From: Phycisphaerales bacterium
GTDB taxonomy: Bacteria > Planctomycetota > Phycisphaerae > Phycisphaerales > SM1A02
Length of the DNA stretch: 64,000 nt
Direction: 5' to 3'
NCBI GenBank assembly: GCA_029246705.1
Contig: JAQWMQ010000029.1
Location: 1 to 64,000, forward strand
The position numbers and the translations under genes were made by a program. Below, piece by piece: positions 54,501 to 62,350 of this stretch. The notes beneath the pieces were generated by a model that did no database searches, had not been told where the DNA came from, and saw nothing but the letters and a program-made list of their open reading frames with translations. Within the stretch, counting starts at the first letter, position 1. Each line of letters starts with the position of its first letter.

Positions 54501-57256
54501 CAGGGCGTCACACCGTTGGGACCACCCTCGATCATGTTGTCGCCGCCGTCGGTCCAGGTCAGGTCGGATTCGAACGGCGTCGCTGAATTGCCGCAGATCG
54601 TCGTTCCACTGACGCTGATCGGAATGAGTTCGGTTCCACCGGTGATCACCGAAGGTGCGGCGATACGGTGAAAGTCACAGTTGGTCAGGAAGGGTGATTC
54701 GCTGCTGGAAAAGAAACTCAGGCAACTTGAGAATGAACTGGTGTACCCCTCGAAGGTGCATCCGATCACGTTGCCCCTGACCAGGAGACTCGTCTGGGCA
54801 AAGCTGCAGCCGACAACATTGGCTGCCTTCTGCAGGTTCACGTGACCACTGTCGATGAACTCCGATGAAGACAGGGCAATGAACGTGTCAAAGAAGCCGG
54901 TGCCACCACAGTAGAGGTTGCCGGATCGCTCGAAGCGGCCTTGGGCGATGGACACTTCGTCGAGCGAAAAGAAGGTGACCGAATCAGCGGCGGACCTTCC
55001 AGTCTCCAAGAGGCTTCCATCCAGGTAGGCGATCGAGCAGTTGGAGTCACGCACCGTGCAGTTGAAGAAGCCGACGCTTCCAGTGAGAGACGCCTCGACG
55101 TAGAGGGAACTGCTGCTCGAGAAACCGGTGCCTCCGAGCGTGTCCAGGGCACGACTCTCGTTTCGATCGAAGGTGCACTCAGAGATGGACAGATCCAGCC
55201 CGTCGATCTGCAGCTTGAGTGCCCCGCAATTCGCCGAATTCGAGGCAGAGGAGCCCCCGGGTGTCTGCTGCAGACTGGAATCAGCGAGATTGTCACTGAA
55301 GGAACACTGATAGAAGTAGGAAGGCTGATCAAGCAGACCGGCGTAGACCGCACCACCGGAGGCGGAACCTGCGAATGCAGAGGGCAGTTGAACATGCCTG
55401 ACCAGAGCCTGATTGCCACTGAAGGTGCATTCGGTCGCAAGGATCCCGTTGCCGACACCAGAACCGATCCTGATGGCCCCACCGAAGTGGAGGCCGGTCG
55501 TGGAGTTGCCGCCGTTGTCGATGAACGCACAGTCGGTCAGCTCGAGCACCGAACTATCGGCATGGATCGCCGAACCACCATCACCAACCGCGATGTTGCC
55601 TTCGAAACGACAGTCGGTCGCTTCAAGATCGACGTCATCCAGATCCATGCCGTACCCGTTGGCAGTGAAGCTGCAGTCGATCGCGGTGATGTTCGCGGTA
55701 CTCACATCCAGTGCGATGCGATTACCGTCGAAGATGATTCCCTCGAGATGCAGGTTGGTGCTCGCGGCGATGATCGCGGTACCGGTGGCGAATGAAGTCC
55801 TCCAGACCGGGGGGTCACCCGGATCAAACGCCCTGATGTCGGCGTTGACGCCACCGATCACGACCTCCTCGGAGAAGGTGCCGGGTTCGAGCAGGATCAC
55901 TCTTCCAGAACCGCCGTCGATCGCGGACTGGATCGTCGCGAAGTCCAGGGGGACCAGGACGTACTCGTCCAGCTCGCAGTAGTCGGGAATGCCGTCCTCG
56001 TCGTAGTCGACTTCGGTTCCAAGGGCGATCTCGAGGACATCGGGAACACCGTCGAGGTCGCAGTCCATGCTGAAGGAGGCGATCCCCCCGATCAGCTGGA
56101 TGGGGAAGCCACCAAGGTCGCGATTCGGCACGCCGACCAGGGCCTGGGTGCCGCAAAGCGCGACGGCGGTGCCCATCTGGTACCCCGCATCATCACCACT
56201 CAACCGGAAGTTCCGGGCGTTGCTCCAGGTGCCGCCGGACGACCGGAAGACCATCGCGGCGCCGGTGTCTGAACCGTGGAACTGCCCCGGCGCACCGGCG
56301 ATCACCACGCCATCCTCGACATCGATAGACAACGGGAAACGGGCCAGGCCATCGACGGCTTCCGCTTCGTGGGTGAGATACCAGGCTTCACCACCTTCGA
56401 GCGAGAACTGATCAAAGATCAGGATTCGACCGGGATTGAAACCGAACCGCGGCACGCCGACGGCGAGCACCCCCGCATCCATCGAGAGAACCCGACCGAC
56501 TTCATCGCCGGGGACGAACTCACCCCCAGGCACCTCGAGGTTGACGTAGAAGTTGCCGCCATCCCCTCCGTTCAATGCGTAGAGATCGACACGACCAACA
56601 CCGTCCTGGGGGTCACTGACCGCGAGCCAGTCACCATCCACGGCGATCGACCATCCGAAGCTCTGGGGCAGGGCCGACTGAGGCAGGATGGTGTCGACGA
56701 ATTCAACGGCATCCTCGGTCAACCGGTAGATGAAGACCCGGTTCGCACCAGGGTCACCGACCGCGGCCAGGTCGCCGTCGATGGCGAGGCTCGAACCGAA
56801 CTGCTCGGTCCCCGCAGGCGGTCGCTCCAGCAACTCGATCGAGGAAGTCCAGTCATCGGTCAGGGCGTCATATCGATAGAGCGTCACCTGCGGAAGCGAC
56901 CCGAACTCAGTGCTCGTGGCCAGCAACGAGTTCTCGTCCAACGCAAGGACGGCAGCGATTTCGTGGCCTCCATCGGCAGGTCCCGAGATGCTGTCGGTCT
57001 CCACCCAGGGGCTCAAGGCAGTCGCCCCGCTCTTCATGAAGACCAGGCTGCCTCCATCGAAGCCATCGGCGGGGTTCTTCAACCCCATGGCGAGGTGCTC
57101 CCCACCGGCTGCGATGATCGACCCGAGCTGCCGGTTCACCGAGATGGACTCAGGGGTGATGATGGAGTTCTGGAACCAATCGTCCTGACCTTGCACGCTC
57201 GTGGCGAGCAGCAGGGTTGCAAGAACCGCTGATCCGGTTGTGACAGGTTGCATCAT
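51542..57256 (-). CDS. giant secreted beta-helix protein with dockerin-like C-terminus
   Basis: 1,904 residues from ATG 57256 (MMQPVTTGSAVLATLLLATS), preceded by GGAG 8 nt upstream. After the signal: an N-terminal FG-GAP/beta-propeller-like region (about 15-390) with repeated DGDLAAVGDPG and VFIY units; a Ca-binding DCDLDGVPDVLE linker near 395; two parallel beta-helix regions (about 470-910 and 925-1220) with many short SSFETNTAGGNGGGLYI-like turns; a second DCNSNGVPDVDE/DNGIPDECE linker near 1234; FG-GAP-like repeats; a PPC-like domain (about 1717-1845) with NDVWYSWTAS; and two dockerin-like repeats GDGQVDGADLSQLLGGW and NDGITDGADLSQLLGDW (about 1852-1904). An adhesin or exported enzyme scaffold is inferred. 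Confidence 0.85.
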   Translation of the reverse strand: MMQPVTTGSAVLATLLLATSVQGQDDWFQNSIITPESISVNRQLGSIIAAGGEHLAMGLKNPADGFDGGSLVFMKSGATALSPWVETDSISGPADGGHEIAAVLALDENSLLATSTEFGSLPQVTLYRYDALTDDWTSSIELLERPPAGTEQFGSSLAIDGDLAAVGDPGANRVFIYRLTEDAVEFVDTILPQSALPQSFGWSIAVDGDWLAVSDPQDGVGRVDLYALNGGDGGNFYVNLEVPGGEFVPGDEVGRVLSMDAGVLAVGVPRFGFNPGRILIFDQFSLEGGEAWYLTHEAEAVDGLARFPLSIDVEDGVVIAGAPGQFHGSDTGAAMVFRSSGGTWSNARNFRLSGDDAGYQMGTAVALCGTQALVGVPNRDLGGFPIQLIGGIASFSMDCDLDGVPDVLEIALGTEVDYDEDGIPDYCELDEYVLVPLDFATIQSAIDGGSGRVILLEPGTFSEEVVIGGVNADIRAFDPGDPPVWRTSFATGTAIIAASTNLHLEGIIFDGNRIALDVSTANITAIDCSFTANGYGMDLDDVDLEATDCRFEGNIAVGDGGSAIHADSSVLELTDCAFIDNGGNSTTGLHFGGAIRIGSGVGNGILATECTFSGNQALVRHVQLPSAFAGSASGGAVYAGLLDQPSYFYQCSFSDNLADSSLQQTPGGSSASNSANCGALKLQIDGLDLSISECTFDRNESRALDTLGGTGFSSSSSLYVEASLTGSVGFFNCTVRDSNCSIAYLDGSLLETGRSAADSVTFFSLDEVSIAQGRFERSGNLYCGGTGFFDTFIALSSSEFIDSGHVNLQKAANVVGCSFAQTSLLVRGNVIGCTFEGYTSSFSSCLSFFSSSESPFLTNCDFHRIAAPSVITGGTELIPISVSGTTICGNSATPFESDLTWTDGGDNMIEGGPNGVTPCPAGGTITVPGDQPTIADALLAANNEDTILLGSGLFMESIDVRGFGSLTIAGSGSGSTTIDPPSGESGVLVYGGTVLLRDLTISGAESGVYAHSGTIAINDVIFENNSALCGGGINLGSGYDGFEGDGAEAYLQNTILRNNSAIGNGGGICVEADAALIVESSSFETNTAGGNGGGLYIADGARTITLENTEIEFNIAVYSGGGVHAGTVDFMELVEIDVAGNSAGTFGGGVRVDAADLIDCDFTANTAGEVGGGVRSDGTSVLTDCTFQLNVAGVGGGMAATAVPSFVEGFTACGNVGGDWYGDLRAVEGAALFCSSDCNSNGVPDVDEIAGGLLADCNDNGIPDECEDLPDVDGNGIPDGCDSAGSQLVLTSILDVVSGLPSGAVDVLARPLFRSGARTHDLLVLDPSGDGAMVSVRPDILGGYSAGLTLPGPAFERCCESLFSAESLCINNGPSGGASLAFARGDVLISHPSGDTGLFDEDLQMYYACDAPAGSGLPAPITDYDLAPETNLAIAIEYLDEDEGGLARARPYSPSRRGQVLVAAPTATSGVKPSSSRRGSGQGGTGPYPGVDEENAYGLSIRSFSAGTFNDDENDDLVTLHPDENSFSIRNFTGIADFVDPLTGELVPSGATWSEPTFVSTTDSGLAMVVGSFVDFSGPVDDGLDDVAVVVGAPSGPALRIWASVGANTLVRVGDDYPLIGENFSLGKTRIDSDGTEAVLLAQRDSGGQAYLDHAVFNPASLAFQYGWIGLGSGQVRAISNAPLRYGVSDREVVAVLMNVGASTSVTLVELSVRPGYAPPVNDACQSAEPVARGSVPFTTLGATTNGPELPVDCESDENRQMFNDVWYSWTASCSGEVTVSTCGSADFDTWIAVYSGGCEGTVVGCNDENDDCTGNTSLMTFEAVSGETYLVRLGSWSNIGRGSGIFSLTCPGSPADINGDGQVDGADLSQLLGGWGQPGVTDINNDGITDGADLSQLLGDWGI

Positions 57257-57363
57257 CCAAGGAGCTCCAGAAGACTCGGGACCCGGACCATCGACAGACA
57301 CCCCAAATTAGGCGTGAAACCCGAATATGTGACACCTGGACCACTCAGAATCGGTCGAAAAGG

Positions 57364-60000
57364 TCAGTTGCCGACTTCTCGCTCCTTCAATCGCACCCGA
57401 AGGTCACGAATTGTCGAGCTCGGAGCGGATTCGGGGGGGAAATCGACTCGAAGCTGCTCGAGTCGGGCAAGTTCCTCCCTCGCCTGGTCGGTGCTGTCCA
57501 GTTCCAGCAGGAGTTCCGTCCTCAGAGCCCGTGCGGGCGCTTCGCCGGGAACGGAGCCCACGGGTCCCTCGGGAAGTGCTTCCAGCATCGCTTCGACCAC
57601 TTCCAGCCCTTCGCGGATTCGGCCGTCGTCAAGCAGCATTCTCGCGAGGGCCAGTTCGGTGTGACGGTGGTAGTCACCGTCGACTCCCTCGATCTCCAGT
57701 GAACGAGTGATGAGCTCGTGCGCGATCGTGTTCGCGCCTGCTCGCTGGAGCATGCGTGCGCGGTTGCGCAGGATGATGGCCTGCAGGAAGTTCGTGTTGA
57801 TGATGCCACGAGGCGCGGGTACCGAACTCGACAGCCCGTCACCGATGGCGGTCGCATCCTCGAGCAGTCCCTGGATCTCGATGCGGCACAGCTCGACCAT
57901 GAACACGTCCTCGGTTCCGTGCAGATCCAGGTACAGCTGATGCGCCTGCTCGTAGTAGTCGAGTGCCTCCTGCAGGCGAAGATCCGCGCAGGCGGCGGCC
58001 CCAAGCGCAAGCAGGCTCGCCGCAACCGCGCTTCCATCGGTGTCGGAAAGGCGTTCACACATCTCGGAGGATTCGCGGATCAGTCGGGCACCGGCCTGAA
58101 TGCGCCCCTGGTCAAGGGCCAGTCGACCCATGAAACCAAGGCACTCGGACAAGGGAAACGAGTCCCCCCCGGGCGCACGGAGCTGTCGTTCCTTCTCGTA
58201 GAACCAGCTCGCACCGTCGTAGTCCCCCGCGTTGTGCAGGGTGAATGCCCTGGATGCGTAGAACTCGGAGGTGTCATCATCGATCATCCCCTCGAGGGCG
58301 GAGACATCCGACTGGAGTCCCTGGTTGCGAAGGGATTGCGCGAGCAGGAAACGAAGTTCGTTCGCGGAAGCAGCCACTTCGTCGTCGAGATGATTCGCAT
58401 CGATCACGGCAAGGCCGGAACGAGCGCACTCGGCGCTTTTCTCGTAGTCGTTCAGGGAGAGGAGGGCTCTTGCGTACATCTCGAACAGGCGGACCTGCAC
58501 CCGAGGCGAAAGCGATGCATCGGTCTCGATGGCGTCGTAGGCATTCGAGAAGTAGTCGACGGCCAGCAGGTCGCGTCCACCTCCGTAGGAAGGATCGATC
58601 GCATCACCGATCGAACTGTCCACGAAGGCCAGGGTGCTCTCCGTCTCCTGCAGCCTGCGCTCCACGTCAAGACGAGCTGCATTGCTGTAGAGAGCTGCGA
58701 CCAGGAGAACCAGGAAGACCACCAGCATCGACAGCACCGCGGCGCGATTGCGACGAGCGAACTTCGAGAACCGGTATGTCCTGCTCGGCGGACCGGCCTT
58801 CACCGGCTCGAAGGCGAGGTAACGCCGCAGGTCCTCGGCCAGGCCAAGAGGGGTCTCGTAGCGACGATCGCGATCGAGCTCGAGTGCTTTCAAGAGGATC
58901 CAGTCGAGGTCACCCCGGAGCCCTCGGATCAACCCACGTTCATCGAGCCCGCGCCTGCGAGCGACTTCAGCGGCCTCTTCGGAATGCTCGCGGACCATGC
59001 GACCGAAGGTGACGCTCGCCAGTATCGAGGGGCGCTCGCAAAGAATGGCCTTGAGACCGACGAGTCCCTCGTGCTCCCTGGCCTTCGCGATGGTGTCGGT
59101 ATCCACCGGCGTGCGTCCCACCAGCAGTTCATAGAGCACTGCTCCGAGTGAGAAGACGTCGGCACGGACGTCGACATCCTGGCCGGTGAAGCCGGTCTGC
59201 TCCGGAGCCATGTAGTGCGGCGTGCCGATGAACTGACCCTCGACCGTGACGGACCCGGTTCCGATGTCGTCGGGATCCAGTGCTTTCGCGATGCCGAAAT
59301 CGATGACCCGAGGCAGCAACTGGTTTCCATCGGGAACGACGAGGATGTTTCCCGGCTTGAGATCACGGTGGATGATGCCCTTGCCGTGAGCGTGCTGGAT
59401 CGCCTCGCAGATCTCGATGAAGAGTTCCAGGCGCGGACGGATCCCAAGCAGTTTCTCATCGCAGAGTTCGTCCACGGGGCTGCCCGCGACGTATTCCATG
59501 ACGAAGAAGGGATCACCCGATTCGGTGCTTCCGGCATCGATCACCGATGCCAGCCCGGGATGGCTCATCATCGCCAAAGCCTGCCGCTCGGCCTCGAAAC
59601 GAATCAGCACCTTCGCCCCACCAAGCTCCGATCGAACCACCTTGATCGCGACATCCCGGCGGATCGGTTTTTCCTGGTGGGCCAGATACACGATCCCGAA
59701 CCCACCCTCCCCCAGTCGACGCTTGATCTCGTAGGGGCCGATCGTCAGTGGATCCGGTTCGAAGCCTCCCGGCGGCGCCGAGCGAGATTTGGGGGAACCG
59801 AGCGTCTCCGTGGCGGCATTTGCCGTGTCGATGGCGCTGGTTTCCAACCCACTGGCGGCGAGGACCTTCCGAACCGCCTCCAGGACCTCTGGAGGCTCAT
59901 TTCGAGCTGCAAACCACGCCTCTCGTTGCTCGAGAGGGATCGCTCCGACGAGGTGTGCCAGGCTCCGAATGCGCTCATTCTGGTCTTCATGCTCGGACAT
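57364..60000 (-). CDS. Ser/Thr protein kinase with membrane anchor and TPR-like region
   Basis: 878 residues. After 90 residues (an N-terminal helical part with QREAWFAARNEPPEVLEAVRK) comes a Hanks-type kinase: Gly loop GEGGFGIVYLAHQ near 95, VAIKVV Lys near 117, catalytic HRDLKPGN near 211, DFGIAKAL near 233 and an activation-loop GTPHYMAPEQ. A transmembrane helix (about 418-436) divides it from an extracellular helical region with TPR-like repeats (YEKSAECARSGLAVID and similar). This is the PknB-like architecture common in planctomycetes. The final C-terminal helices carry a LEQLRVDFPPESAPS tail. Divergent from ptsP by 171 bp. Confidence 0.92.
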   Translation of the reverse strand: MSEHEDQNERIRSLAHLVGAIPLEQREAWFAARNEPPEVLEAVRKVLAASGLETSAIDTANAATETLGSPKSRSAPPGGFEPDPLTIGPYEIKRRLGEGGFGIVYLAHQEKPIRRDVAIKVVRSELGGAKVLIRFEAERQALAMMSHPGLASVIDAGSTESGDPFFVMEYVAGSPVDELCDEKLLGIRPRLELFIEICEAIQHAHGKGIIHRDLKPGNILVVPDGNQLLPRVIDFGIAKALDPDDIGTGSVTVEGQFIGTPHYMAPEQTGFTGQDVDVRADVFSLGAVLYELLVGRTPVDTDTIAKAREHEGLVGLKAILCERPSILASVTFGRMVREHSEEAAEVARRRGLDERGLIRGLRGDLDWILLKALELDRDRRYETPLGLAEDLRRYLAFEPVKAGPPSRTYRFSKFARRNRAAVLSMLVVFLVLLVAALYSNAARLDVERRLQETESTLAFVDSSIGDAIDPSYGGGRDLLAVDYFSNAYDAIETDASLSPRVQVRLFEMYARALLSLNDYEKSAECARSGLAVIDANHLDDEVAASANELRFLLAQSLRNQGLQSDVSALEGMIDDDTSEFYASRAFTLHNAGDYDGASWFYEKERQLRAPGGDSFPLSECLGFMGRLALDQGRIQAGARLIRESSEMCERLSDTDGSAVAASLLALGAAACADLRLQEALDYYEQAHQLYLDLHGTEDVFMVELCRIEIQGLLEDATAIGDGLSSSVPAPRGIINTNFLQAIILRNRARMLQRAGANTIAHELITRSLEIEGVDGDYHRHTELALARMLLDDGRIREGLEVVEAMLEALPEGPVGSVPGEAPARALRTELLLELDSTDQAREELARLEQLRVDFPPESAPSSTIRDLRVRLKEREVGN

Positions 60001-60111
60001 TCAGTCGATCCGAATCCTCATTCAAGGGGAAACCCCTCCTGCAAGCCTGTAAACGCCATTTTTCCCTCAGAATGAAGCACAAGCAGTGTACCCCCATCAG
60101 GTCAGATCCTG

Positions 60112-60117
60112 TAAACT
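60112..60117 (+). promoter_or_regulatory. putative -10 of the PTS enzyme I gene
   Basis: TAAACT lies 18 nt upstream of ATG 60136 and 54 nt upstream of ATG 60172. No good -35. No Shine-Dalgarno precedes either start. Confidence 0.3.
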
Positions 60118-60171
60118 GGCGGGGCTCCGGATCGGATGGCTCGTTCAACCCGATCGGACCCTCAACGACCA

Positions 60172-61932
60172 ATGGACTCACTCACAGGAATCGCGGTTTC
60201 ATCAGGCGTGGTGATCGGCAGGGCTCAAGTCCTCGATGCCGTCGAACGTTACGTACCTGAACGAAGAATCGAAGCTGAGGCTGTCGAAGCGGAGGTCGAA
60301 CGCCTGTGGACGGCCATTGGAGCAGCCCTTGATGATCTGACCGAACTGAGGAACAAGACCGAGGAGGAACTTGGTTCCGACCCAGCCAAGATCCTCGACT
60401 TCCACATCGGCGTACTCCAGGACCCGACCTTGGTCACGCCGATGCAGGAACGAATCACCAAGGGCCTCGTGAACGCCGAACGAGCGGTCGCGGAGCGCTT
60501 CGAACAACTGGCGAAGCAGTTTCGCGGCATGGGGAGCGAGGTCCTCAGGCAGAAGGCCAACGACATCATCGACCTTGACCGCCGGATCCTCGGCAAGCTG
60601 ATGGGGCAGTCGGTCGATCACTTGCTCGAAGTGGATGAACCAGTGGTGCTGGTGGCCCATGAACTGACGCCCAGCCAGGCTGCATCGATCGATCGCAAGA
60701 AGATCCTGGGCATCGCGACCGATGCCGGTGGCAAGACCAGTCACACCTCGATCGTCGCTCGTGCGCTGGAGATCCCAGCAGTGGTCGGATGCCACGAGTT
60801 GACGAGCACGATCCAGAACGGCGATCAGATCATCGTCGACGGCGAGACCGGCAAGGTCCTGGTGCGACCTTCGTCGGATGACATCGCCCACTACCGCGAA
60901 AGACAGCAGAAACAGCTGATCAAGAGGGCTTCCTACAAGGAGCTGGTGGATCTCGAGCCGGTCACGCTGGATGGAACCCGCATCACCCTGATGGGCAACA
61001 TCGAGTTCCCCGAGGAGGTCGAAACGGTCCTGGCGAACGGCGGATACGGGGTGGGGCTCTACCGAACGGAATTCCTGTGGCTGACTCGTGACGACTCACC
61101 CACCGAAGACGAACAGTTCGAAGACTATCGCCGCACCCTCCAGCTGCTGGATGGGCGACCCCTCACCATCCGGACCTTCGACCTCGGTGCGGACAAGTAC
61201 ACCCAGCAGCGGGCGGAAGAACCCGAACGGAACCCGTTCCTGGGGTGCAGGAGCATTCGATACTGCCTCCAGAACCTCCCGATGTTCAAGACGCAGTTGC
61301 GGGCGATCATGCGTGCCTCGGCCTTCGGGACCATGAAGATCATGTTCCCATTGGTGTCGACGGTCATGGAACTTCGCCAGACCAAGATGCTGCTTCGAGA
61401 CGTGTGCGAGGAACTCGACGAGGAGTCGATTCCCTACGACCGGGATCTCGAGGCAGGCATGATGGTCGAGGTCCCCAGTGCAGCCCTGATGGCAAAGGTC
61501 TTCGCCAGCGAGGTCTCGTTCTTCTCGATCGGGACCAACGACCTCATCCAGTACACCCTGGCGGTGGACAGAGGCAATGAACGCGTGGCGAATCTCTACA
61601 CGGGGGCGCATCCGGCTGTCCTCCAACTGATAAAAAGCGTCGTGCGGGCCGCGAGACGCAGAAGCGTGGATGTATCGATCTGTGGGGAACTTGCGGCCGA
61701 ACCGATCTACACCATGTTGCTGATCGGACTTGGAATACGTACACTCTCAATGGTCCCAGCCCAGATTCCAGTCATCAAGCAGGTCATCCGGGCGGTGGAC
61801 GTAGAACATTGTGAACGTGTGGCGCGAAAGATCGGCACGTTCGACTCGGAACGACAGGTATTGAACTGCCTTCGTGACGAACTCAGGAAAGTGGACCCCG
61901 AGTCCTTCGTCGCCATCGGCGGTGACAGCTGA
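60172..61932 (+). CDS. ptsP: phosphoenolpyruvate-protein phosphotransferase (PTS enzyme I)
   Basis: 586 residues from ATG 60172 (MDSLTGIAVSSGVVIG); ATG 60136 adds 12 residues. The N-terminal half has the HPr-binding helices and the phospho-His motif GGKTSHTSIVARALEIPAVVG near 188. The C-terminal PEP/Mg domain shows GLYRTEFLW, NPFLGCRSIRYCL, MVEVPSAALMAK, FFSIGTNDLIQYTLAVDR and the GELAAEP Cys motif. This is standard EI/EI-Ntr; there is no GAF domain, so the ptsI name fits as well as ptsP. No HPr, EII or Hpr kinase gene is adjacent. A rnE gene follows 418 nt later. Confidence 0.92.
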   Translation: MDSLTGIAVSSGVVIGRAQVLDAVERYVPERRIEAEAVEAEVERLWTAIGAALDDLTELRNKTEEELGSDPAKILDFHIGVLQDPTLVTPMQERITKGLVNAERAVAERFEQLAKQFRGMGSEVLRQKANDIIDLDRRILGKLMGQSVDHLLEVDEPVVLVAHELTPSQAASIDRKKILGIATDAGGKTSHTSIVARALEIPAVVGCHELTSTIQNGDQIIVDGETGKVLVRPSSDDIAHYRERQQKQLIKRASYKELVDLEPVTLDGTRITLMGNIEFPEEVETVLANGGYGVGLYRTEFLWLTRDDSPTEDEQFEDYRRTLQLLDGRPLTIRTFDLGADKYTQQRAEEPERNPFLGCRSIRYCLQNLPMFKTQLRAIMRASAFGTMKIMFPLVSTVMELRQTKMLLRDVCEELDEESIPYDRDLEAGMMVEVPSAALMAKVFASEVSFFSIGTNDLIQYTLAVDRGNERVANLYTGAHPAVLQLIKSVVRAARRRSVDVSICGELAAEPIYTMLLIGLGIRTLSMVPAQIPVIKQVIRAVDVEHCERVARKIGTFDSERQVLNCLRDELRKVDPESFVAIGGDS

Positions 61933-62350
61933 TTCCAGCCTCGAGAACCCTCGAGATGGAAGGAAGCAACCCACCGATCAGGCCGGATGACCCGGGATTA
62001 ATGAAACGTGTTCCGGATCTCGTGGAGACCGGGACGAAAGGACCCGCCGGTCAAGACGTCAAAAGAGCACGCCCCGACAGACTGAATGCGAATCGAAACC
62101 AGTGACAGGACCGACCCTTCCCACCCCGGGACGGACATCGGAACTCACAGGACAGGTTCGAAAGACAGTTGAGGTCGACGTGAGCGCTCGAGACGTTTGA
62201 AAACGGCGCCATGATGAGCGGATTTTCGAGACTGATCGATCATGAGGATGAGGCCACGAACCGGTTCTCCGGTTGTGGCATGCATACCATGATGACGACA
62301 TCGAACCCGAACTCAACACGGCGCCGCGACCGACAACAAGGAGCGACATC
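61933..62350. other. 418-bp non-coding leader region before the RNase E/G gene
   Basis: The main feature is a hairpin GCCACGAACCGG-TTCT-CCGGTTGTGGC (62253-62279), 11 pairs with one bulged G and a 4-nt loop, 71 nt before the gene start. A short palindrome CTCGAG-4 nt-CTCGAG lies at about 61940-61956. Only chance ORFs were seen. The region may carry the promoter and a structured RNA leader of the RNase gene. Confidence 0.4.
62253..62279 (+). promoter_or_regulatory. hairpin in the RNase E/G leader
   Basis: GCCACGAACCGG pairs with CCGGTTGTGGC (one bulged G) around a TTCT loop, followed by no U-tract, so it is not a terminator. E. coli rne mRNA carries a 5' leader hairpin used for autoregulation; a similar function here is a hypothesis by analogy only. 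Confidence 0.4.

Noticed and set aside
53084-54586. 500-codon plus-strand ORF
   Set aside because: It is antisense to the giant secreted protein, which is supported by signal peptide, repeats and dockerin-like terminus.
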